Assembly: GCA_025769875.1 (NCBI GenBank)
Contig: JAGFNK010000148.1
Span: forward strand, 48,050-112,049
Direction: 5' to 3'
Length of the DNA stretch: 64,000 nucleotides
From: Russula earlei
Taxonomy: Eukaryota; Basidiomycota; Agaricomycetes; Russulales; Russulaceae
In this document: piece by piece, positions 27,419 through 39,863 of the stretch
How the letters are laid out: every line of letters begins with the position of its first letter
How positions within the stretch are numbered: the first letter of the stretch is position 1
The notes under the pieces: model-generated
Database searches by the model: none
Seen by the model: the letters and a program-made list of their open reading frames with translations, nothing else
Told to the model about the DNA's origin: nothing
Translations under genes and position numbers: made by a program

Positions 27419-27839
27419 CCTAACCATTTGTGTCACGATCTCCCGCATTGCCTCCGCAGGTCGTTGTTAGCATCGATCGTATAGAATACTTATCTTGTCT
27501 CAATAGATCAATGGACCTAGTGACTGGCATTCGGCCCTTTGATCCCGCGCTTGTCTCGTCACCCCGGTGTTTGCTATCACTCGCCCGGCCATTCGACTTT
27601 CCGAGATGAGGTGGCGCGATAAACCTGTTGGCTCCCCTTCCGGATGGTCATGCGTTCGGAACAAGGCGAGGCTCGTGAAAGTGCGCAGAATTCCCAGTGG
27701 GAACCCGCCTCGGATGCTGACCCTGGCAGAGGTCTCGAAGCCAGGACACAAGATGTTCCAACGTTTGCTTGGGTGGGCCAAATTTGAGCTATAAGGCGCC
27801 ACGTCTCGCACTTCCCGGGTGACCCACACGGAACCCAAC
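27419..27839. other. Intergenic region
   Basis: About 420 bp between the P5A ATPase stop and the P450 start. Nothing recognisable was seen; it presumably holds the 3' end of one gene and the promoter of the next. Confidence 0.4.
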
Positions 27840-30004
27840 ATGTTACCCGCAGTCTATCGATTCGCACTGATCGCGGGCTCGTTGGGACGGGCGGGACTGA
27901 CCTTCTCGCTATTGATCCTCCTTTTGGGGCTAGGTTACCTTCGCTACGCTCGTAGCCCCTGGCGCAAGGTCCCCCCCGGCCCTCGAGGCCTTCCGATATT
28001 GGGAAACATCAAGGAGCTCAACGACAAGCGATGGCTGACCTCCGGCGCATGCAAGGATCATTATGGCACGCCCCCCGTCCTTTCGCCCCTTTCTTCGGGG
28101 CCCCCCTTCACCCGTCACTGAGCCTTTGAACGTTCGACAGGAGATGTCGTCTACCTGAGGGTCCTGGGACGATCCGTCATCGTGCTGAATTCGCAGAAGG
28201 CCGCGGCCGATCTGCTCGGACGGCGTGCCAGGAACTATTCCGACAGGCCCCGCTTCATCGTGGCGTCGGAAATACTGACGGGCGGGATGGAGGTCAGCTT
28301 CCTGCAATATGGGCTGCTGTGAGCGTTCTCCACCCTTCGAGATCTCGCCCCCGCGCGAGAAACGCAGCCCGGCTCTGATAAGCGAGATTTTTTTTTTTTT
28401 TTTTTTTTTGGCCTCCCATCCCCCCCCCCCCCTTCTCCCGCGACAGGTGGCGACGGATGCGCAGGGCGGCTCACGAGGGGTTGCACAGGTCGGCTTCCAG
28501 GGCGTTCAACAGCATACAGGTGACGGAAGCCGTCCTGCTCGCCGTCGGGGTTCTCGATAATCCAGAACGATGGGAAAAGCACATGCGACGGTTCACGGCG
28601 TCCATGATCATGAGCGCGGTCTACGACACCCCGGCCATTCACTCCTTGGAGGACGAGCGGGTGCGTCGGATCAACGATCACGTCATGCGCGTCGCGCAGT
28701 CGACCCTGCCCGCGTCGCATTGGGTCGAGCTCCTTCCCTGGATGAAGCACATCCCGAGCAGGTACCCCGTTGGCCCTCGTCCACCCCCCCCCGCTCTCCC
28801 TCCTCTGACGAGCGAGGCTCTTTTTCCCAGGTTCGCGAAATGGAAGCGGACGGCGGAGGAATGGTTCCTGCGCGACTCTGAGATGTTCGAGAGGCTCGTC
28901 GAGTCCGTCCGGGCGAACATGGTGAGCAGCCCGAACTTATCGAAACGAGTTCTGGCGCCGTGTCTCTGATCGGACGTGATTTGATTGGGGAAAAAAAAAA
29001 AAAAAAAAAAAAACCTATATAATCTGCATTGCTCTGGCAAGGCAAAGGGCATCGATCGACCGTGCCTAAGCGCCACGCTCATCAAGAACCAGAGCCGCAG
29101 CGGTCTCGACGGGCGAGAGATGGCTTGGCTCGCGAGCACGATGTAGTGAGTCCATCCGTAGAAAACGAGCCGAGTGCCGTTGCCGAACGCTCAACGACGC
29201 CCCGCCCGCGGGGGTCGCCTTTCCACTCATGATTTTTAGCGGCGCCAGCGCGGAGACGACGACCAGCACGATGCACTGGTGGATGCTCGCCATGGTCGCC
29301 TTCCCCGAAACGCAGAGGCGGGCGCAGGCCGAGCTGGACGCCGTCGTCGGTCGCGGCCGGATCCCGTCGTTCTCCGACCTGCCGAGCCTGCCGTACGTGC
29401 GCGCGATGGTCAAGGAGGTCCTCCGATGGCGGCCCGTCCTGCCCGTCGGGATCCCGCACTGCTCGCTCGAGGACGACTGGTACGAGGGCATGTTCATCCC
29501 GCGGGGCACCATGTGCCTCGTGAACGTCGGGCTGTGCAACCACGACCCGACGGTGTACGGCGACGACGCGGCGCGGTTCGACCCGTCGCGCCACCTCACG
29601 CCCCGGGGCGCGCTCGCGCCGGGCCCGCGGGACACGCAGGACGAGGGCCACGTCGTCTACGGCTTCGGGAAGCGGATATGCATCGGGAGGCACGTCGCGA
29701 ACGACACGATGTTCATCGCGTTCGCCGTCATGCTCTGGGCCATGGAGCTCGCGCCGGCCAAGGACGGGTGCGGGAGGGACGTGCCGGTCGACGTGGACGG
29801 CTACGTCGACAACGGAATGGTCCAGTGAGTGTCGATCCCGCCGTCCATCGCGCGATCCGTCGACCTCACCGGCTGATACGCCCCTCCTACCCCCTCCCGC
29901 GACAAAAAAGTCTCCCCATCCCTTTTTCGTGCAAGATCACCCCGAGGTTTCCAGAGGCCATGGCCATCCTCGACGAAGAGCGCGAGCTTCGCGATCAACA
30001 GTGA
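27840..30004 (+). CDS. Cytochrome P450 monooxygenase (7 exons)
   Basis: This is a heme-thiolate, ER-anchored oxidase; substrate unknown. The exons are 27840-28065, 28141-28318, 28447-28761, 28831-28921, 29042-29142, 29240-29824 and 29911-30004, about 529 residues. Marks seen are one N-terminal membrane anchor (about residues 17-37), the proline hinge KVPPGPRGLPILGN, a C-helix WRRMRR, the I-helix region with ASAETT, the K-helix ExxR in KEVLRWRP, the FDPSRHL segment, and the heme loop FGKRICIGR with its cysteine ligand. The class resembles the large basidiomycete CYP5150/CYP620-like groups, but a family name cannot be fixed by eye. Intron 1 has a GC donor (TATG|GCACGC) that is needed to keep the frame. 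Introns 2 and 4 contain runs of T, C and A. The coding sequence is GC-rich compared with its neighbours. Confidence 0.9.
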
Positions 30005-30139
30005 AAAGCCCAGGCGACCTTCTTGAAGGTCTGCGCGACCACGGAGACCGCCCGTTGTATGCCCGAAAGATTGACACGAGATTGCTCGCCGCTGCCTGCG
30101 TAGGCCAAAGGCCAAATTAAAAAAAAAAAAAAAAAAAAA
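28388..30139. repeat. Homopolymer runs in and after the P450 gene
   Basis: Runs seen are T at 28388-28408 (21) and C at 28419-28431 (13) in intron 2, A at 28991-29013 (23) in intron 4, and A at 30119-30139 (21) just after the gene. Such runs are rare in the rest of the window, apart from C at 5410-5426 and G at 44882-44898. Confidence 0.9.
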
Positions 30140-30700
30140 CTCTCTCTCCCCCCAACCTTCGTTCTTCTTTGTATACACGCGTTCCTCGTGCCTCAGCTCC
30201 ATGTGTTTCTTCTATGATCGTTTCTTCTGTGTTCGAGCTGCTGAATGGAATCACGATGACCAGTACCAGTCGGCGTCAACCATACGCGTTGTGGACTTCT
30301 GAGGCGTAATAAGAGCGTAAGGAAGGAAGCCGGGGAATGCCACTCTGAGTTGAAAGCGCCGGCAATGGAAGCAATTGGGGGCATGCCGGTGCGACCAGAT
30401 TGAAAAGCAAGGGACATGGGTTGGCAGGCTCCTGCCCGAGGTACGAAAGGACGCGTGAGAAGAGAGGAAAGATACGCCGTGCGGGTGGGACGACGCCGTG
30501 TCGATCTTCTCTTCTCGGGTTCAATATAACCGAGTGGGGTTATCGCCCGGTTTGTGCTCTGACCGTGTGTCATCCTGACCAGTCTATTTCGTTTAGCGTG
30601 ATCATACTGTAGATATGGTCGTTAGAAGTCGTCAGAACAAAGCAAGTATGCAAAGGAGCGACAGGTAAGAACGAAGGAAAGACTCGGATCGATATTCGGG
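30005..30700. other. Intergenic region between convergent genes
   Basis: The P450 and the CM1-scaffold gene run towards each other here. No further gene was recognised. A 21-A run lies at 30119-30139. Confidence 0.4.
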
Positions 30701-33700
30701 CTACCGTGCAGGTGACCCCGCCTTGTGCGGCACCTTGGCCTCCATGTCCGCCAACTGATGATTCCGCCTGTCAGCGATCTCCCTTTGTCTCTGCAGCGAC
30801 CTTGACACAACGGAAAGACACCACAACCGGATCAGAACGGAACACTCGAGCGGGCGAGGGTGAGCCGGACACGCACTTGATCTGGTTTTCGAGCTCCAGC
30901 ACCCGCTCCTTGTAACCCTGCCTCTCGCGCTTGACCCTCTCTTCCGCCGCGCGCAGCCGCGTCTCGTACTCCTTCACCCGCGCTTCCCACTTGCTATCCG
31001 CCGCTGTCGTCTTCTGATTCATCGCTGCCACCTTTTCCTCCGCCGCCGCGAGTTGATTCTGTGCGTTGGCCAACCGTCGCTCCGCGTTGTTCGCACGGAT
31101 CATGAGCGCCTTGACCTCGCTCGAATCGCCAGGCGTGGGGCGCTTAAGAATGGCCAGCTGCGCCGTCACATCCGACAACGACGTCTGCGCCACGAGTCAG
31201 AACGTCGACATAACGCGAAAAAACCCCGATCACCTTGGCTGCTTCCAGTTCACCCTCCCTCGCACTGAGCTTGCGGCGCCACGTCGCCTTGGTTTCCGCA
31301 AATTGCTTCACGCTGCTCTCGAATTTATCCAACTGACGCCACCGCTGATCCAACGACTTGCGTATCTCACTCAGCTTCTCGGTGTACCGAGCCTCCGCCT
31401 CCTTGGCACGTTTCTCAAAGTCCTGCTGGATCTGGCTCAGAGATTTCAATCGGCTGATGACGTTGTCGTGGAAGACGCCAAAGTTCGTGTATGGCTTCGT
31501 CTCTGCTTGACCACCTTTCTTCTACGATCAGAATCGGAATGGACATCAGACTCGGTACGAGGAAGAGAGATTGAATGACAAAGGCGTACTGGTGTCTTGT
31601 CGACGCCCAGGATCTTGTCCATGTACTGATAGATGGTGAGCAGGAGCGTGTTGCGCTCCGTTACCTGATCTCTGAATTGGTTCTCCGCCGCAAGCAGGGA
31701 TCTTTGGTCCTTCGAGAGCCGCTGCTCAAGCTCCTGCACACGCGCGCGCGATGCGGCAGCGTCCGCCTCCGCGGTGCTCAAGCTTGACTGAGCGAGATCG
31801 AGCTTATCGGCAACGTTCAATCGCGCTTGGGTTTGAGAGGCCAACTGCGCCGAGAGATCGCGATTCTCCGCGTGGATTGTGTCGATGACGCCATCGCGCT
31901 CGCGCATGCGCGTCTCTCGCTCCTGCAGGTCCTTGCGAGCCCGCGCGAGCTCGTCCTCGATCCGCTCGAGGTCGCGCTTGAGTCGGTCCGCCTCGAGCTG
32001 AAGCGAGAACCGAGCAGTCGTCGCGTGTTCACCCTGCGTCTTGGCCGCCGCCTCCTGTGAGCTCAGCGCAGTTTGGAGGGTGGTGATATCCGTATCACGC
32101 TGACCAAGAAGGGAATGCACTCGAGCCAGCTCAGTCTGCGCGGTCTGTGCTGAGGCCTCGTGCGCTTCGCATACACGGCGGGAGCGGCGCATCTCTGAAT
32201 CAAAGTCACGATTTGCCTTTTCGAGTTGGCTCTCGACCCCCTCACGAGCGTCGCGCTCATTTTGTAACTCCCGGACGAGGCCCTCGACGTGTCGCGCCAG
32301 TTCTTCCTGACGAGCTCGATGAGCGACGATGTCCTGGCTGCATGTCTCATAAAGCTTGGTCACTTCCTGTAACTGACCCTTGAGGTGTGCTACTTTCTGT
32401 CTAGATGTTCAAAGATGTCCTGTGAAAACAACATGGGCACGTACTTCTTTCAGAGCCGCTGTAAGCGCTTCCAACCGTTCACGCTCGACCATTTCGTCTT
32501 CACGTGCGCGATCATTAATCCTCTTCAGCTCTTCTGCGTCCTCCTCAAGCTCGTAGATGCGGTGGCCAAGTTGCTCAATCTCACGATTTGCCAAGGCGAT
32601 CTCTTCATCCTTTTCCTCAGCTTCTCGCTCTAGATGGGCGAGCGCAGCTTCGAATTTGTCGTGAAGTGCGTTGGTGTTGGATTCTAGCTCAGCAATCTGC
32701 ATGCGAAGTTCTTCTGACTCAGCGTCGCGTTCCGCAAGAGCCTGCCAGAAAATCAGGGGGCGACCTTAGAGGATGCACAGATAAGACCCACGTCGCGCAG
32801 CTCCTCTATTTGCACTTTGGCTTCGTCAACTTCACCTTTCCACTCGCCCTCAACATCATCAAGGATAGAGCGATGCTCACTGACGAGCTCGCTAATCTCC
32901 TGGTTCTTGAAATTAAGCTCGTCATCCTTCTGTTGGAGCTCGATATTCGCACCGGCGAGCTTGTCGCGGAGCACGTTGAGGTCGTCCTCGATCGCTTCGC
33001 GTGACTCACGCTCTTCCAGGATCATGGCGCGGCTTTGACTACGTTCTATAGTTTCCGCCTCCCTGCGGCGTTCCAAGTCTTCGATTTGCAACCGCAGTGC
33101 CTCATTCTGATCCAGGAGTTCTTCCTTCTCGTCCTCACGCTGAGCAAGAGCATCTGCGTGTTCCTCCAGTGCAGCTTTGAGGTCTCCGATCTCCTCCTCA
33201 AGCGCGCTGATGTGGCGCCGACCGGTACTGCCGCCGGTGTCCTCCCCGCGTTGTTCCACAATGTCCTTGAGCCGCTCGAGTTCGTCCATGTTCTCTTCGA
33301 GCAAGTGGCGCACGCTTTCGAGCTCTTCCTCAAGCTCTGCGTTACGCTCCTCTGCCTCGCGGAGAGCGTCATCATCTTGGCCCGAATCGCTGGTGAGACG
33401 ACGGCGCAGCTCTCGGATTTCATGTTCGCGCTTCTCGAGAAGAGCTTCTACCTCACGCTCACGTAATGAGCGTGTAGCATCTCCGCGTTGTAGGCGCTGT
33501 AGCTCATTCTCGAGCTCGAGGACGAGCTTCCGGACCTTCTTGAGCTCCATGCCACGCTGTTGGACCTCAATCTTGAGGTTGATATTCTGTTTGAGTGCGG
33601 CTTCCACCTGGTCGGGAGCCAGTTGAGCGAGACGCTCCTCTAAGAAATGGACCTTGAGCTTTATGTTGAAGTTTTCCTTCTTCAGATTGTCAATGTGCTG

Positions 33701-34176
33701 AAGGACGAGCGGTCACTGATATCAGCGTGCGGCATTAGAGTGTGGGCACGGACCTTCTCCTGGTCTCGAAGGGTAAGGTTGTTACCCTTTGGGTTCGTTG
33801 CATTTGACTTGGAACGTTTTCCTCTTGTATCCAAGGGCGTCCCAAGGTCACCCTCCCAGTTGTTGTCTTTATGTGAGGCATTGAGGGCATCAGACTCGGG
33901 ATCATCGTCCTCCTCGCGACGAGAGACATGTTTTCTAAGTGCAACCGGGGTGGCCTCATCACCTTTACGTCGTATGGGTGGATGGTGAGGGGGTGATGGT
34001 GTGGATATCGGGGCAGATGAAGGTGCAGTGGTGTGAGAGGAGATGGAAGACACTCTGAGAGACTTTGCAGGGGTTAAAACGCCAGATATGAGAGAACCGA
34101 GGGAAAGATCAGGGGTTCCCAAAGACTGGGAGGAAGAATCCGCTTGTTGGTTTAGTGCTGCTGTAGATGTAGACAT
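30701..34176 (-). CDS. CM1-motif coiled-coil protein (Mto1/Pcp1, centrosomin N-terminal motif) - gamma-tubulin complex anchor
   Basis: CM1 proteins recruit and activate the gamma-tubulin complex at spindle pole bodies or cytoplasmic MTOCs. Exons in coding order are 34176-33754, 33697-32792, 32741-32445, 32396-31590, 31521-31234, 31184-30877 and 30800-30701, with consistent phases and about 1042 residues. The N-terminal 135 residues are Ser/Pro-rich and disordered. The CM1 motif spans the first splice junction at about residues 131-172: NLTLRDQEK, then HIDNLKKENFNIKLKVHFLE and ERLAQLAPDQ. Nearly all of the remainder is heptad coiled coil rich in Glu, Leu, Arg and Gln. No C-terminal PACT-like domain was recognised. 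Mto1-like and Pcp1-like roles cannot be separated without the C-terminal targeting domain. It shares a 125-bp divergent promoter with ykt6. Confidence 0.88.
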
Positions 34177-34301
34177 TCCATTCGACGAGTTGCTCGTTGT
34201 TCGAACGACTTGTTGAACATGGGTGGGGAGCCGGCCCGCTCCGGCCCGGGAGTCGTAATGGGAGGCCGAGGCGGGCAAAGCTCTAACGTCCACGTATCAC
34301 C
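34177..34301. promoter_or_regulatory. Compact divergent promoter between CM1 scaffold and YKT6
   Basis: Only 125 bp separate the two start codons, so both promoters must overlap here or extend into the transcripts. No named element was identified. Confidence 0.5.
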
Positions 34302-35060
34302 ATGAAGATTTATTCCCTCGCAGTCATTCTCGCCCCTCCTTCCGGTCCAAGTGCAACCATATGTCAGGCATCCGAACTTTCCTCCTTTTCTTTCTATCAA
34401 AAGGGTTCAGTCGGTGAATTCATGTCGTTTTTCACAAAGACCGTTGTGGAACGCACTGCCCAGGGTGCGCGTCAGAGTATTCAGGAGAATAACTATACTG
34501 CGCATGTATATAACCGGGGAGGTGCAGAGCAACTCGCAGGTCGGCATGCATTCGATACCTCTTTACTTGAGGAACTGACCCGCTCATCGCAGCTGTCATT
34601 ATCACCGACCAGGAATACCCTGTCCGACCGGCTTTCTCCCTTCTCTCCAAGCTCCTCGACGATTTCACGGCAAAAGTCCCACAATCTTCCTTCTCCAACC
34701 CATCCACAATCTCGTTCCCGGAGATAAACACCTATCTCCAAAAGTACCAAGACCCACGACATGCAGATAACATCATGCGCGTACAACAAGAACTTGACGA
34801 AACCAAGATCGTTCTGGTTCGTATATTATCCTTCCACCACTCTTTCGGTTGCGTTCATGTATTGTCGCAGCACAAAACGATCGAATCGGTCCTCCAACGC
34901 GGCGAGAAGCTGGACAATCTAGTCGAACGCTCCACTGCGCTTTCTTCGCAAAGCAAGATGTTCTACAAGACGGCCAAGAAGGTAGGCACGTCCCTAATTT
35001 CTACTGTCGTTGACTAATGCCTCGTTTTAACAGCAAAATTCCTGCTGCACCGTCGCGTGA
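34302..35060 (+). CDS. YKT6: Ykt6, longin-domain R-SNARE
   Basis: Ykt6 is a prenylated SNARE that works in ER-Golgi, endosomal and vacuolar fusion and in autophagosome closure. The exons are 34302-34539, 34593-34816, 34871-34981 and 35034-35060, giving 199 residues, the normal length. Residues 1-135 form the longin domain (MKIYSLAVIL start, FYQKGSVGEFM, YTAHVYNRGG, VIITDQEYPVRPAF, FPEINTYLQKYQDP). The SNARE helix follows with HKTIESVLQRGEKLDNLVER, where the arginine in LQRGEK sits at the zero-layer position. The protein ends in CCTVA: two cysteines, as in Ykt6 homologues, the second being the prenylated CaaX cysteine and the first the palmitoylation site. All phases and splice sites are canonical. 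Confidence 0.97.
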
Positions 35061-36197
35061 GGCGCTCCGCAGGAAATGCGCGCTCTATCTTACGTCTGAC
35101 TCTGATGTACATGTATCCATACCCGATAGACAATCTGGACCATTTGGACTATCTCTGCCAGAAGGAATAGCGTTCGTCGCTCGATGGTCTAGGCATCGTG
35201 GTCGAGCGTTACTCGCAGCTCATTTCCGTCTCAAAGACGTGCTCTGTGGTTCACAGGATCGCAAGTGCGCAGCGCTTGGCCCCTCATATTCATGCTACAC
35301 ATATTTATGCTGCGCGAAGCTAATGGTCGATCTTCATGGGTTGCACTGTAAATTTGATCTTTCTGGTACATCGAGATTCAGATGAGGTTTGTCTCGTGGG
35401 CCGTCGTGTCCAGCAATGCGCGATGCATGTCTCGTATAGAGTTGAGTGACGCCGCCCTCGGGAGCGGCGCCAAAACAACGTGCGATTGTGGGTACCACCT
35501 CGGCGGAGTGAAGGCTGCACCGGGCAGCCATTGCAACTGAACGTCTCCAAGTATCAGAAGGGTACAGGTAACTGTTCTTGGCGGTTGAAGGAGACGACCT
35601 GGAACCAGTGGCGGTCCGTACGAACGGTTGTATGAACGGTTGTGTATGCTTCACGAGTTTGAAAGGCCCGTTCTGCGACTTTGTCATTCACGCCCACTTT
35701 CATCCCTGACTGATAGCCACTCGTCTGCTCTTCCTATCTGCACTATGGCCCCAAAGCTGCAGCTTTTCGTCTATCTGAGGGGAACAGGCGGCACATTCTC
35801 AGTCAAACATGACCGGATAATTTAAAATATGCAATTCATCGGAAAGCGCCTATCGCGTTAAACCACATCGACGCCCGCCTACTCGTTCTCTACAAAACCA
35901 GCTTACATTATGGCAACATCAGTGAGAGTGAGTCCCCGTGGCTGATCATGAGCGTTGAGATGACATTATGCTTAACCCTCGCTTCCCATTTTCATTCCAA
36001 TTACGACGTGTCAACCCAATAACATTCGGTGCGGTGACAGTGGAAGAACCATGTTACTGGTCCATTTCGGGGTTCTTGTTTGCGCCTGAAATCTGCATTC
36101 ATAGACTCATAGAGCCCCTGAACGAAGACCGTTCAGAACCTTTATGAGGCAATGATGCAGGAGCATTTGACTACGTAGGTATTCCTCAACTAATCTC
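35061..36197. other. Intergenic region
   Basis: No supported gene in about 1.1 kb. Short frames exist on both strands (for example minus 35687-35334) without recognisable domains. Confidence 0.4.
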
Positions 36198-36473
36198 ATG
36201 CGTCAGGTTCGAGGGACTCCTGCAAGTGGGAAGAGTGTTCTTTTGAACTTACTTCATGCGTATATCCTCCGTCGAAATCCATCGGCTTTGGTCCGCCAGC
36301 AGTGGTCATGGCCACCAGAAAATTGCGCCAACAAACCACATCTTCGAGCGATAGACCGGATTTACCCAAAGCGAAGAGAATCCAGTTTCTTACCTTTCGA
36401 CGATGCATATGGCGACGAACGCCTTTGGTCTCAGTTCTTCAAGGATGTCATGGATAGAACGATGAATTGTTAG
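36198..36473 (+). pseudogene. Remnant of a P-loop NTPase gene
   Basis: The frame begins near RGTPASGKSVLLNLLHAYIL, a Walker A loop (GxxxxGKS) and following helix. It continues through a WPP segment, AIDRIYPKR, FLPFDDAYGDERLWSQFFKDV and stops. I recognise this spacing from a repeated basidiomycete ATPase-like family in which the second block has a Walker B strand ending in an acidic pair and a following Gln/Glu. Here that block is degenerate and the rest of the gene is missing on both sides. It is most likely a dead fragment. Confidence 0.5.
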
Positions 36474-36624
36474 TGTCGGACGTGTGGCGTGTGAATTGAA
36501 CGGACAAAACCGGACCGTACGTGAAACGGTGAATGACGGCATTTTCCAGGTGCTGCTGTACAGCTCGGTCAGCCACATTCGTCAACCAAGACACCAAACA
36601 CCAAGCTCAAACTCGTCCCGCGCC

Positions 36625-37049
36625 ATGGTATGTGCCTTGCTTGACAATGTACACGCCCCTCAGCCAAGCTCATGAAAGAGTCTCTATAGCCTAAGGAGAT
36701 CCGTGACATCAAGCAATTCCTCGACATCGCGCGGCGGAAGGACGCCAAGTGTGCGTCTTACCCTCATGTCCCCCATCCCTCCTCTCGATTGACGGGTATG
36801 CAAACAGCGGCACGCATTAAAAAGATCGCGCCCGCAACCCCAGGCGCGAAGGAGCGCACAAAGTTTAAGATTCGATGTTCGCGGTATCTTTACACCCTCG
36901 CCCTTGACGATCCAGAAAAGGCAGAGAAACTCAAGCAGAGTCTTCCACCAGGTGAGCGGCTCCTTCTGTGTAGCTGCGATCCATCTAATATACGTTCCAC
37001 GTAAGGTCTTTCCATCGATGAGGTGAAGAAACAGCCCAAGAAGAAGTAA
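36625..37049 (+). CDS. RPL38: 60S ribosomal protein eL38
   Basis: The exons are 36625-36627 (the ATG alone), 36690-36750, 36808-36951 and 37006-37049, giving 83 residues. Exon 2 starts [20 protein letters not shown], and the later exons give [31 protein letters not shown] and a lysine-rich end, all typical of eL38. The protein sits on the large ribosomal subunit. The start codon is directly followed by a GTATGT donor, so the first intron lies right after the ATG; this is common in fungal ribosomal-protein genes. The insert [11 protein letters not shown] near residue 30 is longer than in the animal protein. Confidence 0.96.
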
Positions 37050-37206
37050 TCCTCTCTTGTCCTGTTGATGGTGGTAACATCGCGCTCAGCGGTGGAGGCC
37101 GTGTATGTCCATGTTTGACGTCATCCATTAAACCATTATGCGCTACGCGTATAAGCTATATATGCATGTCCCTCGGGCTCTGAAATGGTACCTGCGCATT
37201 GCATGA

Positions 37207-39142
37207 TCATCCAGTCGGTCGGACGTATCCTCGCAAGATGCTGTCCCACGCTCCTAACAGTACACAGCCACTAAGCAGCCCAATTGTCATGCCCCGCAAG
37301 ATCCTACTCAGGAACCTGCCTGGTAGACTTCGTGAGGGTAGACTCCTCCCCCTTGACCCAACTTCAATATCTGCCTCTGTCGAAATGATGCCGTCGAGAT
37401 GACAAAGTACAGCTTGTATCAATATTCCTCCATCCAGGCGCGAAAGCGGAAGGACGTTAAGTAAGAATAATGAAAGTGTTAACGTCCGGATGTATCTGCC
37501 GGTAATCTCAGTTGATGGCAGACGTTGGCAAATGAATTATGGGACGCACGTAATCACGGCCGTCGTCAGATTTGGGATCCAGAGGGGAAGAAGTGGCAAA
37601 CGTGGTCGCCATTGGGTGACCTCCACTGAATCCGTCATTAGCATGATATCAGCTAGCTGCGCCATTGGGATGGATCATACCGCTTTGGTAGATTTCATCC
37701 CGTTTCCCCCGCCATAGTACGACACGTATATGGCCGTTTTCATCACCAGACTGTACGCCAATGCGCAAGAACTGTTCGTCTGCACGCAGACGCACACATG
37801 TCTGTCCGTTTTGACACGATGACTCACAACGTGTGATGACGGCTTGTGTAGGTACGAGTAGTTCTGATGCATCGAGACATCGCGGAGTTTCATCGCTTAT
37901 AAGCGGTATCAGGCATGCCTCAGAACCGGGACCGGGTGGTGGTGCTGCGCAACAACCATGCGGATGATCTATGAAACAAGTCATGAGGTTGAGGTAACAG
38001 ATGGAGCCTCAGAGAAATTTCCCACTTAGGAACCGATCGGTGTCCAGGCACCAAGCCAATTCTTTTGAGGGGTGTGAGGGCGAGTAGGTCAGGTAGTGAC
38101 TCCAAGCGTTCTCTTGAGCACCAGCGAGAGAAAGGTCGTCGAGTGCGGTCAGCAGTTCGCCAGGAGAGAGATGAGAAGCTAATGGCGAATCAGGCGTAAC
38201 GGATGCCACTAACAAGCCGTTCGCAGAAATATCTGAATACCCAACAAGGAAAAACGGGCGGCCGAGCGGGGGTATAAGGACGAGCCACAGCAGTGCGCTA
38301 AGGAGCGGACCGGCGGCGGCGACGCGTGCGCGGACGCGCGGGGCCAAAGCCGCGAGGGCGTGTGCGGGGAACGCGACGAAAGCGGTAGGTAGCAGCAGCG
38401 TCAACGAAGCGCCGAGAGACCGTAGCGGTATCCCGTCCCTGTCGGGATGCATCAGCGGACGGGGCACGAGAGAGGGGCCATGCAGGGGACGAACAGCGCG
38501 GCAGAGAGGGCGTGCCCAGCCTCATGTATGGCTTGCGAGAAGAACAGCGCACAGACGAGGAGAGGCAAATGGGAGAGTGGAAGGGTGATCCCTGGTATCT
38601 GCGATGTGGTGTGTGTGTGTGCGGTCCATGAAGAAGAACCGGAATGAGGGCGAACGCACCAACAATTGTACGGGCACGTCCGCGGCGGCGCGCGGGGTCA
38701 ACGCAGGTGGTTCGTGGACGCTGTCGTACGCTCGCTTTGCGCGTGCGTGCGTGTCTTCGGAGTGCGGGATCAGATCGGTCATGGATTTCCTCGCGAGCTG
38801 GACGAAAGTCCAGGCCAGGACGGCCAAAGCGACGAGCATGCCGAGGAGGGCGATCACGACGCCGACGTCAAACACCGCAAGCAGAGTGGTGCGAACGCGG
38901 CGGGCGGCGCGGCTTCGGAAGAGCCACTGGGCGAGCATGTCATGGCGGGCGTTGAACGCGGTGCTCTCGAGGCGTAGATAGGGACCGGCGAGGGTGACGG
39001 TTGTCGATTTTCGCTTGCGGGTTATCAGCGACGTCGGTAGGAGATCGCGGGGTCTGTTAGCGGGGGGATAGAGGCGGTGTATGATATGTATTGAGGACCA
39101 TAAGGCGGAGAGGAGGAGCGAAAAGGTGACGAGTGGGGTCAT
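37207..39142 (-). CDS. Site-2 intramembrane metalloprotease (S2P, SREBP-processing type)
   Basis: S2P cleaves membrane-bound transcription factors such as SREBP after site-1 cleavage, in sterol and hypoxia response. Exons in coding order are 39142-38660, 38598-38495, 38438-38026, 37968-37681, 37625-37550 and 37495-37207, about 550 residues with consistent phases. The zinc site HEAGH lies in AIHEAGHALSAAL, and the third metal ligand is the aspartate of the conserved NVLPLSRLDGG near the C-terminus. Between them lie a hydrophobic GASLTLLLPTAFVAF helix, a PDZ-like segment (SPLASHLSPGELLTALDD) and a cysteine-rich stretch (HGCC, ESSCQNGQTC), as in eukaryotic S2P. The upstream ATG at 39196 is an alternative start. 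The C-terminal 70 residues include one more membrane helix. Confidence 0.88.
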
Positions 39143-39863
39143 ACAACTCTTCGGGGTTGTCCGACACGACGCCGACAGGGAGTGGTAGCCACGCATAAGC
39201 ACGCACGCATGGTTACCAATCGATCGAATTACTGGTTGCCTTGGACCCTCTACGCTCACCCTCTCGCACCCTCTCGACCTTGAATTTTCAGCTCAATTCA
39301 CTCATTCGCCATCACCTCCTCACCGGCCCGCGATGTTTGCCAGACGCAGTTGCAGCAACAACAATGATTGCATCGCCAGCGGCTACCTTTTTGTTCTTGG
39401 GCGACGCCTCACCTCGTCTATTCGTGTACACCGCCTCCACATCCAAGTGTCAAGGCCATGTCGCCGTTCTACAGTCATGACCGAGTGAACTGGCGACGAT
39501 CGATTAAAGTGATCACATTCATCATATTGAGAATGTCCCCCTTTTTTCTGTCAACGCGCACCTGTCCGGAAGTGCGATAGGGAGCGCCCTCAAAATTGTG
39601 TTCTGGCCATTGAATATGGCAGGGTAGCATCAAGCAGCTCCAATCGTCATGGTCCAGGGACTGTACAGCCATGAAGAGATATTCTCCATCAAAGTCGACT
39701 AACCGATCAGTAACGATGAGCCAGCACGTATATAAACGAGATCTGTACTTCGAGTCCTTCAGGCTGAGCCTCTCTTTGTCCCCGTTCGCTACGCTGAATT
39801 TTTACCCGCTCTCTTCGTTCAATTCGCTTATTTTACTAGAAGTTCAACCCTGAGTTTACTACC
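39143..39863. promoter_or_regulatory. Divergent region between S2P and four-pass membrane protein
   Basis: About 720 bp separate the two start codons. No gene was seen. A pyrimidine-rich stretch at about 39750-39840 precedes the start of the plus-strand gene and is typical of a fungal core promoter. Confidence 0.35.

Noticed and set aside
29082..29693. A 203-residue minus-strand gene opposite the P450
   Set aside because: It is a GC-rich antisense frame of well-supported P450 coding sequence, with Arg/Ala/Pro-rich shadow composition and no domain.
27840..30004. P450 as a pseudogene because of its homopolymers and missing GT donor
   Set aside because: All other introns are canonical and the complete set of P450 motifs is in frame once the GC donor is accepted.
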